From Pelobates cultripes (Eukaryota; Chordata; Amphibia; Anura; Pelobatidae), in assembly GCA_933207985.1 (NCBI GenBank), contig OW240913.1, positions 360,211,699 through 360,275,698 of the forward strand: a stretch of 64,000 nt of DNA, read 5' to 3'. Below the pieces are notes generated by a model, which saw only the letters and a list, made by a program, of their open reading frames with translations, was not told where the DNA came from and made no database searches. Shown here in pieces: positions 1 to 10,054 of this stretch (position 1 is its first letter; every line of letters begins with the position of its first letter). The position numbers and the translations under genes are program-made.

Positions 1-34
1 ATGGAACGCCCTAAGGAGTCGGGGCGCATGGACC

Positions 35-1300
35 TCAGAAGCAGGAACCAACCCATGATCGCTCCTCGGGCCCATAACCTTTCCAATGAACCAGGTACTG
101 AAGCGAACCCCGGGAGATGTGGGAGTCGACAATATGTTGGATCTCATACTCCTCTTGACCATGAATCAAAACAGGAGGAGGACGAGGTTGGGAACGGGAA
201 TGACTGTTGCACATAAGCGGTTTCAGGAGGGACGTATGAAAGACGGGCACACGAAGGTTTTTGGGCAAATCCAAAACATAGGAAACAGGATTGATCCTTC
301 GCAAAACCTTGTAAGGACCAATGAACTTAGGAGCCAACTTCATTGAGGGAACGCGTAAGCGCAAGTTACACGTGGATAACCAAACTCTATCACCAGCAAC
401 ATAAGAAGGTGCCACCCTACGTTGCCTATCAGCAAAGGCTTTCTGAGTAAGCATAGTCTTCTCCAAGATGGCATGAACTATTCTCCAAGTGTCATGTACA
501 GTGGATAAGTGTTCATCCAACACCGGCATTCCCTTGTGAGAAAACGAAGCCGGAAGAAGATTAGGATGACGACCATACGTGACAAAGAAGGGACTGTGAC
601 CAGAAGCAGAGTGCGTAGCATTATTCCTGGCGAATTCAGCCCAAGGAAGAAGGTCAGCCCAGTTGTCCTGGAGTTGAGACGTAAAACAACGGAGATATTG
701 TTCAAGGCTTTGATTAGTCCTTTCAGCAGCACCATTCATTTGAGGATGATAGGCTGAAGAGAAGGCGAGTTCAATGCCCATGTCTTTACAAAAACCCCTC
801 CAAAACTTTGAAATAAATTGTGAACCCCTATCAGACACAATGACGTCTGGCATTCCATGTAGTCGTATTATTTCCTTGGTGAATATACTGGTTAATTCAG
901 CAGAAGAAGGCAATTTTCTCAAAGGTACGAAATGCGCCATTTTAGAAAAATGATCAACTATAACCAAAATGACAGTAAAACCCTTAGATTGTGGCAACTC
1001 TACTATAAAATCCATAGACAGGTGAGACCAAGGAACTAACGGCAAAGGAAGAGGATGAAGAAGACCACATGGTACTTGATGAGAAGGTTTAGATTGGGAA
1101 CAAACGTCACACAATGATACGTAAGCTTCAAATTCCTTTCTAAGAGATGGCCACCAATACTGTCGTGTAATTAAATCAATGGTCTTAGATACCCCCATAT
1201 GTCCAGCCATTTTACTGTCATGGTAATGGCTGAATACTTCCCCTCTCAGCTCTGGAGGCACGTAGAATTTATCAACAGGCTTATCACTAGGTGCCCTATC
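35..1300 (-). pseudogene. pol: gypsy integrase with C-terminal chromodomain
   Basis: Integrase inserts element cDNA into chromosomes. An N-terminal zinc-binding His/Cys region (HYHDSKMAGH, then CDVC) is followed by the catalytic core with the three acidic positions in DFIVEL, VSDRGSQF and AAERTNQ. A GPY-like region (KFIGPYKVL) follows, then a chromodomain (EYEIQHIVDS to YLVHWKGYG), which in chromoviruses guides integration to marked chromatin. The stretch 1300-1262 is open and in frame with 1261-35, so the true segment starts directly after the TAA at 1303-1301, which separates it from RNase H in the same frame. A further shift near position 50 ends the frame early inside the chromodomain. 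The core looks complete; the gene is broken at both ends. Confidence 0.88.
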
Positions 1301-2791
1301 TTAGACCCTTTGGATCTTGTGCAGAAGAGGGGAAGAGACTCTGATTCTAGTAAAAGCAATGATTCTCTCAGGAGGTATAATGGGTTCTGGTCTGACCTCC
1401 TCTTTATCAAGAGTGGCAAACTGTCTGGAAAGAGAATCTGCTTTGGTGTTCCGATTACCCGGTCTATAATTGCAGGGGGAAAGAAAAAGGGCCCAGCGGG
1501 CTTGTTTGGGCGAAAGCCTCTTAGCGTCACTCAAATAGTATAAATTCTTATGATCGGTGAGAATCATGATAGGAACCGTAGATCCCTCAAGTAAGTGACG
1601 CCATTCCTTGAGAGCTGATACTATGGCTAATAATTCTCTATTACCGATATCATAATTATTTTCTGCAGGTGTCAGCCTACGAGAAAAGAATCCACAAGGA
1701 TGCAACAGAGCGGTAGGGGATTCCCTCTGGGAAAGGATAGCCCCCACACCGGTCTCAGAGGCATCATCCTCAAGGATGAAGGGTCTAGAGGGGTCTGGAT
1801 GTACCAGGACGGGAGCTGAGGCAAAAGATTTCTTCAAGAGAGTGAAAGAAGCTTTGGCAGACCAAGTGACATGATTAGCTCCCTTCTTGGTCATAGCTGT
1901 GATTGGTGCTAGAATCTGGGAAAAGCCCTTTATAAATTTTCTATAATAGTTAGCGAATCCAATGAACCTCTGTATGGACTTCAAACCAATGGGTAAGGGC
2001 CATTCAAGAATAGAAGATAGTTTTTTAGGGTCCATTTGAAATCCATCAGTAGAAATTATATACCCTAAAAACTGAATAGAAGTCTGATCGAACAGACATT
2101 TCTCAAGTTTGCAAAATAAGCCATTAGCAAGAAGGGTCTGTAAAATATTTCTAACTTGTTGGTGATGTATCTGAATATTAGGAGAATGAATAAGAATGTC
2201 ATCAAGATACACAATAGCGTAAGTGTGCAAATAATTTCGAAAGACATCATTGATAAATTCTTGGAAGACTGCTGGGGCATTACATAGACCAAAGGGCATT
2301 ACCGTATACTCATAATGACCGTTTCGAGTATTAAATGCCATCATCCATTCGTCTCCCTCTTTAATGCGAACTAGATTGTAGGCTCCTCTAAGGTCTAATT
2401 TGGTAATGATTTTAGAACCGCGAAGCCTGTCAAAGAGCTCTGTTATCAGTGGTATAGGATACGCATTTTTTAGAGTAATTTTATTCAGACCCCTATAATC
2501 TATGCAGGGACGCAAATCCCCCTCCTTTTTGGCAACAAAAAAGAAGCCAGCCCCTGCAGGGGAAGAGGAACGTCTGATAAACCCCTTACTTAGAGATTCT
2601 TGTACATATTCCTCCATAACCTTATTTTCATTTTGAGAAAGAGGGGGGCATGGTACCAGGGAGGAGTTTGATAGCACAATCATAAGGCCTATGTGGAGGA
2701 AGACGGTCTGCCTGTATTTTATCAAAGACCTTTGCCAGGTCTTGGTACTGAGGCGGTACGTTAGTGGACAGTGGAAGAGCTGATGGAACAT
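1301..2791 (-). pseudogene. pol: gypsy reverse transcriptase and RNase H
   Basis: This copies element RNA into DNA. Visible RT blocks include KEGDLRPCIDYRGLN, KLDLRGAYNLVRI, MPFGLCNAPAVFQ and the catalytic YLDD in AIVYLDDILIHS. RNase H follows with the first acidic motif at FILEDDASETG, then ENNYDIGNRELLAIV and LTDHKNL. A spacer toward integrase ends at a TAA (1303-1301). About the first 50 codons do not resemble RT while another frame does, so a shift is likely near the C-run at 2645-2650. A second in-frame TAA (2821-2819) separates it from protease. Otherwise near full length for a gypsy RT-RNase H. Confidence 0.9.
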
Positions 2792-2818
2792 TAAGAGAAC
2801 AAAGGGGTTTAACCTGAC

Positions 2819-3253
2819 TTAAACATGAACAGACAGAATTTGACTTTCTCTCCAGTCAATAACAGGGTTATGTTTTTGTAACCATGGAAAACCAAGAACC
2901 AAAGGGCAAAAAGGGGAAGAAATTACCTGGAAAGACAACATCTCTTTATGGGTAGCACCTATTGATAAAATAACAGTCTTGGTTTGATGCGTAACATAGG
3001 GGACTGTTAATGGTCTACCATCTATGGCCTCAAAGGCCAAGGGTGTTTCTTTCTCCTCCAAAGGAAGAGAAAGAGCTGTAGCAAAGGTCTGGTCAATAAA
3101 GTTGTCTGCAGATCCAGAGTCAATGAGGGCCATAGTGAGATGACTAACACTTTCCCAGAATAGGGTTACAGGCATAACACATCTGTATGAATTTGTTTTA
3201 GGGGACAGAGACATCACACCCAAGGTCGGTCCCCTGAACGACTTGATGGGCAA
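2819..3253 (-). pseudogene. pro: gypsy aspartic protease
   Basis: The pepsin-like protease that matures Gag-Pol. The active-site signature is visible as ALIDSGSADNFID (DSG in place of the retroviral DTG, usual in this group), and a later ILGFPWL-like block appears as [16 protein letters not shown]. It starts inside the end of gag: the two frames overlap by about 40 nt, with protease in the -1 phase relative to gag, which fits frameshift expression of pol in many Ty3/gypsy elements. It ends at an in-frame TAA before RT, in the same phase as RT and integrase. Confidence 0.82.
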
Positions 3254-3475
3254 TTGTTACGTAAATGCCCCTTACGACCGCAGTATAGGCACAACCCTTC
3301 TCTTCTTCTGTAAGACTTCTCAGCCTCAGAGAGTCTTGTGTTACCTAGTTGCATGGGTTCCGGATCAGATTCAGGGGATGGCAAAGCGGGTACTCCGGTT
3401 ATCATTGGACGAGGAGTGATTGTTCTTAAAGCCCTCCTTTGTCTATCTAAATGAAGATGCTTCTGTCTAACCCTG
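3214..3475 (-). pseudogene. gag: gypsy gag, C-terminal nucleocapsid part
   Basis: The RNA-binding end of Gag. A single CCHC zinc knuckle is present ([15 protein letters not shown]-x2-C-x4-H-x4-C), after a basic stretch (SYRRREG) and followed by the overlap with protease. The frame is open from the ERV boundary at 3475 to the stop at 3214. The missing N-terminal and capsid part is at 12809-13472, on the far side of the ERV. Identification rests on the knuckle and on position. Confidence 0.85.
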
Positions 3476-3479
3476 ATAT

Positions 3480-4088
3480 TGTTGTAGAATTATTAGGCCT
3501 CTATAAATCTGTAAGGCCCCTTTAAATCCTCTTGCTATACCTCTAAGAGGCCCCCATAGTTTTACAAGAAAGCTTTGTCTATAGAACATAGAATTTTCAT
3601 GCCAGCAAGAAATAGCTTTGATAAAATGTGTATTTACTAAAAGCCTTGAAACCTAACCTTGAGAAACTAACCGTGTCAGCTACACTCTAAATGGATAGCT
3701 GCCAAAAGGCCCCTCCCGTCGAGTGAGCTCCTCATGTTAGCAAAATGGCGCTAAAACCTGGAGGAGAAAAGCATGACGTGGATAGTGACTTAAGATGGTA
3801 CACCCCATAGGGAGGGCATTTTACTAACATCTTAGCACCTAAGCCAATTAACAATGTTTATTTGTCTATATCTTGATTTTCTTCAATGATGTAATAATGC
3901 CTTTAAAAGGGTCTGCGCACCCATTTTCTGTCAGAAGCCATTAAACTTCTCTGGAGTTCTTTCATTAACCTGAACTTTGTGTCTCAGTGTGAATTTACTT
4001 CTGCGTGCACGCAACTTTATTATCTTTAATTTGGACAGGAACAGATAGTCATTCAAACTAATTGGTTTGCAGTAAATTATCTTCAACA
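3480..4088 (+). repeat. ERV 5' LTR (609 bp)
   Basis: Starts TGTTGTAGAATT and ends CTTCAACA. A TATA-like CTTTAAAAGG lies near 3900 and an ATTAAA poly(A)-like signal about 40 bp later, giving a plausible U3-R-U5 order. The terminal inverted repeat is worn at the inner end (CTTCAACA, against CTACAACA in the 3' copy). A small motif CAAAATGGCG at about 3741 resembles a YY1 site. Confidence 0.93.
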
Positions 4089-4090
4089 AC

Positions 4091-4109
4091 TGGCGCCATA
4101 ACGTGGGGC
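4091..4109 (+). promoter_or_regulatory. ERV primer binding site
   Basis: TGGCGCCATAACGTGGGGC lies two bases after the LTR, the usual spacing. It begins with TGG, complementary to a tRNA CCA end. The sequence resembles the lysine tRNA-1,2 primer class with a one-base length difference; the exact tRNA is not certain. Confidence 0.75.
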
Positions 4110-5200
4110 TCTGGGCTATGTCCTGCCTGGGCAGCTGTCCAAGAAGATGCTGGGGGGGTGAATCCTGGGGGAAGGAAAAGAGCCTGATCACCTCTGAGTA
4201 CACGGTAGAGATTGCTGCAGCACCTAGCCGGTATGCTCCTGCCCCTGTGATTGACCTATCCCAGTGTCTGTGACTGCTGCCGAGAGGACATCAAAGTCAG
4301 GTTATAACTTGCCCAGAGTCTTTGTATTGTTAATGATACCTAGTTTACCTGCATGTTGACTATCTGTTGCCCGGGGTGTGGTTTTTGTATTGGTTTGTGT
4401 TTAACTTAGTCTACCCGGGGAGTGTAAGTGCCTGTTTAACTCCTTTTAGGTACCACGTGGCTGTGGTAGTAAGGAAAAAGGGGGGTGGACCTGTGGAAGT
4501 TTTCCTGGGGGTCCTCTATTGCCTGTTTAACTCTTTTAGGAGCCACGTAGCTGTGGCTGTAAGGAAAAAGAGTAGGGGGAATCTGTGGAGGGGTGTAGAC
4601 TCACTGCTTTCTGGGGGTTCCCCATAGTGTCACTTTGACTGCTTAGCTAGCCTCATCGGACACTTCTTCTTGGTAAAATTCCAGCCTCGAGCGCTGAGGC
4701 AGGTAAGATTCCAATTCTTTAGGCTATACAGGATTCGGGTTGGAAGCTGTTGCTGTTTCCTGTGGCTGCTGGTAGTGAGACTTGCGGGTGGGTCCGCAAC
4801 AGGGACACTACGAGGTTGAGGGAGGTGGCTTTTGGCCACACGAGTAAAGGCAAGGGATAAAACTGTTGAACTTATTTGAACTGTGATGCATGCACTGTAT
4901 TTACACTGAAATGTTATTGTCTTAATTGTCTGTCACACAGATTCCTGTGTTTCCTTCTATCTTACTCACTGTACTATTTACACTTTCCCCTCCTATTTCT
5001 CTTTCTCTGTTGAGAGAAGTGATTGGTCACACACTTCTCGCCACGCTCCAATCCGCGGCTACCACGGGTAGGCGGAATCAGTGACTAGTCTACGTTTTGG
5101 GAAGACGTACTTAAAGAGCTTGCTCTTAAAGTAGCAGTCGAGCACGGTAGACGTTCTGTTCCTTTCTCTCTCTATATCTGGGACGCCTTGTATAGGGAGG
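4110..5200 (+). other. ERV leader, no gene seen
   Basis: About 1.1 kb between the primer site and the first gag-like ATG. It holds two imperfect repeats near 4430-4480 and 4520-4575 built on CACGT(G/A)GCTGTGG and GTAAGGAAAAAG. Packaging and splice-donor signals would be expected here, but I cannot pin them down. The short frames at 4367-4627 and 4630-4839 show no family resemblance. Confidence 0.55.
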
Positions 5201-5467
5201 ATGGGACAGAAGTTAGATAAACCCAGTAAGGGTTGGTTAGCATGTGATCTAGTATAAGACAGAGAAGGAGAAGAGATGGTTAAGAAAGTGAGGAAGATTG
5301 CTAAAGTATGTGGAATTACCGTACCTCCGTGCGGCAGATTGCAGCCAGAGAGCTGGCGTAAGTTACTGATAGAGAAGAAAGGGGAAGCTGTCGGACCACG
5401 ATTTGGTTTGTACAGCAGAAGCCTGGTACCGAGTAGCAAGAGCTATTCAGCAAAAGGGATAGGTTGA
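5201..5467 (+). pseudogene. gag: ERV gag remnant (matrix start)
   Basis: The ATG at 5201 begins MGQKLDK, and a Gly-2 myristoylation signal of this kind is typical of gamma-type Gag matrix. The frame stops after 18 codons (TAA 5255-5257). A second frame at 5276-5467 with a basic, matrix-like composition (MVKKVRKIAK, WRKLLIEKKG) may be the shifted continuation. No capsid major homology region and no zinc knuckle are recognisable before protease, so most of gag is deleted or unrecognisably decayed. The assignment rests on position and on the MGQ start. Confidence 0.5.
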
Positions 5468-7307
5468 GGAAGAAATTGATCACAAAGGTTTAAGATTGTT
5501 TGTGTATTATAATAATTGTGTTACTGGATGCTGATGGATCCCTATTCTCCCCCCCCATCAGTCCTACAGATCTCGTCACCCTCATCCTCTCTCTGCAGCT
5601 CCCTGCACCTCCAGTCCGTTTCTCCCGTCAAAGATTTCTGGTTTCCAAACGTATAAGTCTCTGTCCTTCTGTCTTGTTACTTTCCAGCACTCACATGGTT
5701 AATCTTCATGCCTGCAGCTTCACTCCCTTTTTTGCACTGTCTAACTTTCTCCCCCCCCTCCTCCCCGCTTGCCTGCATTTCTACTGATAAGAGTTAGAGA
5801 CAGGATTTTTGCTGGACAATATTCTAATTCAAAGGTTATGGTGTTATAATTGTGTAATAATATTATTATTGTTGCCGTTTGCCATTTATATATATATATA
5901 TAAATTGTGTTTTGTGATAAGGCAGTGAAGATTGTGGGGGGGCTCGCTCACAAGAATGCATTCCACCTTTCTGAGTATTCTCTCCAAGACTGGTGTATAA
6001 GACAGGGAGTCAGGGATGTAGCTCAGTGTTGATTTACGGAGGTTAAGTAAGCGAATCTGATACAAGAATAGAGGAATATTTGGACGTGTTAAGTGTAAAG
6101 GCAAGCGTGATTTGTTGCAAAACTATGCAATGAGGATGATAAGGGAAATTGGTTGAATTCCGTGAGTTTATTTTGCATCATTTTATTATTTTAAAGTTAT
6201 TTTAAAGTACATGTTTCTAGAAACAGCTGTATGGGCTGTTAAATGCATAATGTTCTCAACTGTCTTATTTAACCTGCCAGGTCTGTTCATAGTTTAGTAT
6301 TTCATTTTGCAGAACGGAATGTTGCTTCTCTGACTTATTTCATTAGTTATAATATAGTGTATTGTTGAAAGTGCGTCAGCCACCACCCTAAAGATGGCGC
6401 CTAGTACAGAAGGAGGTTGACCCTGCCAGTCCCGTGTCCTATCTACAGTCACGGTTGCTTCCAAAGTGACGTCACTTCCGCCCTTACCATGCCCACAACT
6501 CCTGTCTTCCTTTCCCACACCTATCATGGACGTCACCTCACTTCCTCCCTTGCTGTCATTTCCTTCCCCGCCCCTGTCATGGCTGCCTCCATCATGAGGC
6601 CTACCCCTATCATGCTCGTCCTATTTAGAGACATGTTGTTTTCCTTACACTTTACATATTATGAACAGAAACATTATAATTACTGAAACAATCATGCCAT
6701 TTGTTTCCCTGTATCAGAAATTTGTCCGTGATATAAAAAAAAAAAAAGAAGGTTGCTAAAATGTAATTTGCAACTGTGGTGTGACCTACAAATGAGATCT
6801 GTTGGACACGAATATAAGAGCATAACAGCTGATTATCCAGATTAATCTTGCAACAAGGGAAATAGCTAAATAATGCAAGTTATTTTAAACATTGTATCTT
6901 TACTTAATCGAATCTTGCTAGTTACAGATCGTAGGTTTACAGTAACATCCTTTACGTTAAATGGTGGTTTAGCATTAGAAGGATTAGTGACATGTTTTAT
7001 TAACCCAGCCACTACTGGTTGTTTATTTTAGTTACAGGGTGGTATAATTGTTATAGTCTAATTAATATAAATGATAGTACCGCAATAGTTAATGTTTTAT
7101 CCAAAGACATTTAGGAACTTTACTTCACTTACTATTAACCATTATTTATAATGATAGACATGTTCAGACTGCAAAAAGCTATGGCTAATGACATAGAAAG
7201 GCGTTTGAGTCAGTAACACAGCCCATACAGAGGAGAGCAAACCCGCTGATGCTTAATGCCCCTGCCATGGCAGTGTCTACAGGGAACAAGGGGGGCCACT
7301 AGCCACT
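5468..7307 (+). other. ERV interior with no recognisable gene
   Basis: Capsid and nucleocapsid would be expected here, but no frame carries their motifs. The stretch is AT-rich with a pyrimidine-rich part (5540-5770), an AT dinucleotide run near 5887-5902, a C-rich segment (6410-6620) with repeated CCTATCATG motifs, and an A-run at about 6736. It may be replaced or foreign sequence rather than mutated gag. Confidence 0.5.
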
Positions 7308-7565
7308 GTAACTTTACCTATTGAAGGTCACCCTACTACTTTCCTGGTTAACACAGGTGCAGCCCGCAGTGTTCTTAGAGAACAAGACCTGCCTGACTCA
7401 TCGTTCCTGCCTGACACCGATGTCTCTTGTGTTGGTGCTGATGTCCTATCCCGCCTCCAAGCATCCATCACCCTCACTGCAGACGGCCAGGTTCAATTAA
7501 ATACACCTTTGTCACGAAAAGACACTACAGTTCTTTGTTCCCTTCCCATTTTACTGTGGAGATGA
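7308..7565 (+). pseudogene. pro: ERV aspartic protease, active-site Asp replaced
   Basis: Retroviral protease that would mature Gag-Pol. The active-site block reads FLVNTGAARSVL: AAC (Asn) stands at 7350-7352 where the family has Asp. As Asp in D-T-G is the catalytic residue, the protein would be inactive. The fold continues through a region of protease-like spacing to a TGA at 7563-7565. The start of the gene is not clear, because upstream codons hold stops. The following RT fragment is in another phase and overlaps this frame by a few bases at a deletion junction. Confidence 0.75.
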
Positions 7566-9663
7566 TCTACCCACAACAGAACAATGCTCAATTAATCTTC
7601 TTTACTATCTAGCAGAACAAGGATGTGAAGCTTCACGTCTCAAGCTGCAATTCTGCCAACCTACTGTTATCTTCCTTGGCCATTGTCTGTCTCAGGGAAC
7701 CAGACATCTCACTCGTGACCGAGTTAGAGCAGTACTGGACATTCCACCTCCAAGGACCTCAAAGTCACTACACGCCTTCCTAGGCCTCATTTCCTATTGC
7801 TGAGCATGGATCCCAGAAGCCTCACTCCTTATGCAACCTCTCTATGATGCTCTCAAGTCAGACCCATTTTGCTTGTCCACAGAAGCCCTTGACAACTTCT
7901 GCACTCTTAAACGTGCTATTGCTTCTGCTCCTGCTCTTGGCCTACCAGACTATACCAAACCCTTCAAATTGTTTGTTTCTGAAAGACCAGGCCATGCAAC
8001 AGGAGTACCCACTCAGGCCCTTGGTCCTGGAGGCCGCCAAAGGCCTATTGAATTTTTCTCCTGCCAACTGGATATTGTGGCCAGAGGACGTCCCACTTGC
8101 CTTCGGGCCGTCTGTGCTGCCAAAGAGCTCATTGAAAGAACTGGAGATCCTGTCCTTGGCCACCCCCTGGTTGTCTTGGCCCCTCATGACATTTCTGCCA
8201 TAGTCAACCAGGTCCAACTTAAGCATGTTACTCCTGCTAGGCATCTTCGCCTTCAATGTCATCTTTTGTTGCCTGACAACATTACCCTCCAAAGATGTCA
8301 AGTTCTCAATCCGTCCACTCTTCTGCCACTCCCTGAGGGGGGTGTATACTACGGATTCATCATGGACGAAACTTATGTTTTTCTTCTCACTGGCACCATC
8401 AAGAAGGAAATGCATCCCAACCTATCCTTTCATGATGGACAAGCACTCCTTCATGACGGAGCAGGATATGCCTTCTGTACCATGTGGTACAAACCAAACA
8501 TCACTCCTGAACCCTGCTATGAAGATGAACTCTATCATCCGGTCGAAGTAAAACTCACTGCACAAGACTTCTACTGTGATTCTGAAGGCAACAGTATGGT
8601 CTTGATTCATCTACCTCCGGAATTCAAGCACTTGTACCGTCATTGGGATACTGCCATTCCACATGTCCCTGTGACCAAGTTGAAAACAATATCATGGAAT
8701 GATCTTGGGCCTATGGCAAAAGCATGGGCCACTATGGACGAATCACAGCTACAGGAAAATGGTGTTGTCAAATATCCAACAACTGACCACCTAAAAGCAT
8801 GGCCACGTCATTTCCTGGAAAATGAGTTCCAAGATTTAACCATAGTGAATGACTACGACCCAGATACACCTCATGACTGTTTTGAACAGATGAAAATGGA
8901 AACAACACATCTACCAACTGTGCATGAAGACCCATTGGTAGATCCCGATCTCACCCTGTTTGTGGACGGCTCAAGATATGCTGATGAAGAAGGAAGATAC
9001 CATACAGGATATGCCGTAACCACAACAGATGAAATTGTCAAATCATCATCTTTACCATCAACAATGTCTGCACAAGAAGCTGAATTGCAAGCCCTGACTT
9101 CAGCATGCAAGATCTCCACAGATTCAAGATATGCACTGGACGTGGCTCATGACTTCGGATTAATTTGGAAAACAAGAGGATTTCTTACCACTGCCGGTAC
9201 ACCAGTCAAGCACAGTTCTGCAATCAAGGAGCTGATGGATGCCCTCCTACTCCCAGAAGAAGTGGCTATTTTGAAGATAAAGGCACATGGGAAGTTGGAC
9301 TCAGATGAAGCAAAAGGCCACCATCTAGCTGATCAAGCTGCAAAACAAGCTGCAAGAGAACCACAGGAAGTGGAAAGAAGAGTGTCCGGAAATGAAGAAA
9401 CTCCCATATTTACTCTGCAGACTCTTCCAACTGACCTAAAAATCCTGCGGGAACAACAGGCTACAGTTGCCCCTGAAGAAATACAGAAGTGGAAACAGAA
9501 AGGGGCAGTTCTGAAGGATGGAGTGTACTCCAACAACCTCAAGTTCTGCCTCCCTAAGAATTTGTACCCAGCAGTCATACAATGGGCACACGGACCTGCA
9601 CATTTATCAAAGGATCTAATGAATGCTCTTGTACAAAAATACTACCTCACTGTCCCCATATGA
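7552..9663 (+). pseudogene. pol: ERV pol: partial RT, connection, RNase H and integrase N-terminus
   Basis: The frame enters RT only at the damaged catalytic motif, read as Tyr-Cys-Gly-Asp-Asp (7552-7566); fingers and most of the palm are missing. The thumb follows (FLGHCLSQGTRHLT, HAFLGLISYC), then a TGA at 7801-7803 and 620 open codons. RNase H shows its four acidic positions in LFVDGSRYA, AQEAELQAL, TDSRYALD and HHLADQAAK, with a short gap before TDSRYA. Between the connection end (LLPLPEGG, about 8325) and RNase H (about 8945) lie roughly 200 codons I do not recognise in this position. The integrase N-terminus begins (WAHGPAHLSKDL) and breaks off at about 9653. Confidence 0.82.
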
Positions 9664-10054
9664 GATTCTATTTGGGACTGCACCTAGGCTAGGTTGCTAT
9701 TTTCCCCAACAACTACAACTTCAAACTGATGTTTTAGTAGATTATGTAACTGAACTCGCAAATGCTTTGAACAAAATCCATGCCCAAGTTTTCTCTTCAC
9801 TTCCAGATCCTGATTCTGACACAGGCAACCACAGTCTGCTCCCTGGTGACTGGGTTCTGGTCAAGAAATTTGTGCGAAAACACACCCTGGAACCAAGATT
9901 TGACGGACCGTTCCAAGTTCTCCTGATCTCCCCTTCCTCTGTCAAATTGGCCGGAAGGCCTAACTGGATCCACGCTTCCCATTGCAAGAAGACACCTGCC
10001 CCAGAGGAAGCTAACTCTATGCAACCATGTGCCTCTGGTACATTATCTCCTTAG
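9653..10054 (+). pseudogene. pol: ERV integrase C-terminal remnant
   Basis: SPYEILFGTAPRLG at 9653 is the end of the integrase core; it is followed by a basic C-terminal DNA-binding domain with PGDWVLVKKFVRKHTLEPRFDGPFQVLL and a stop at 10052-10054. The preceding frame ends at the same point with the zinc-binding half, so a deletion has removed the whole D,D-35-E catalytic core and joined the pieces out of phase. No integrase activity is possible. The tail overlaps the env start by 28 nt. Confidence 0.85.

Noticed and set aside
5500..6686. Possible extra ERV gene between gag and protease
   Set aside because: Frames 5500-5787 and 6417-6686 are pyrimidine- or C-rich with no motif, no clear start context and no family resemblance.
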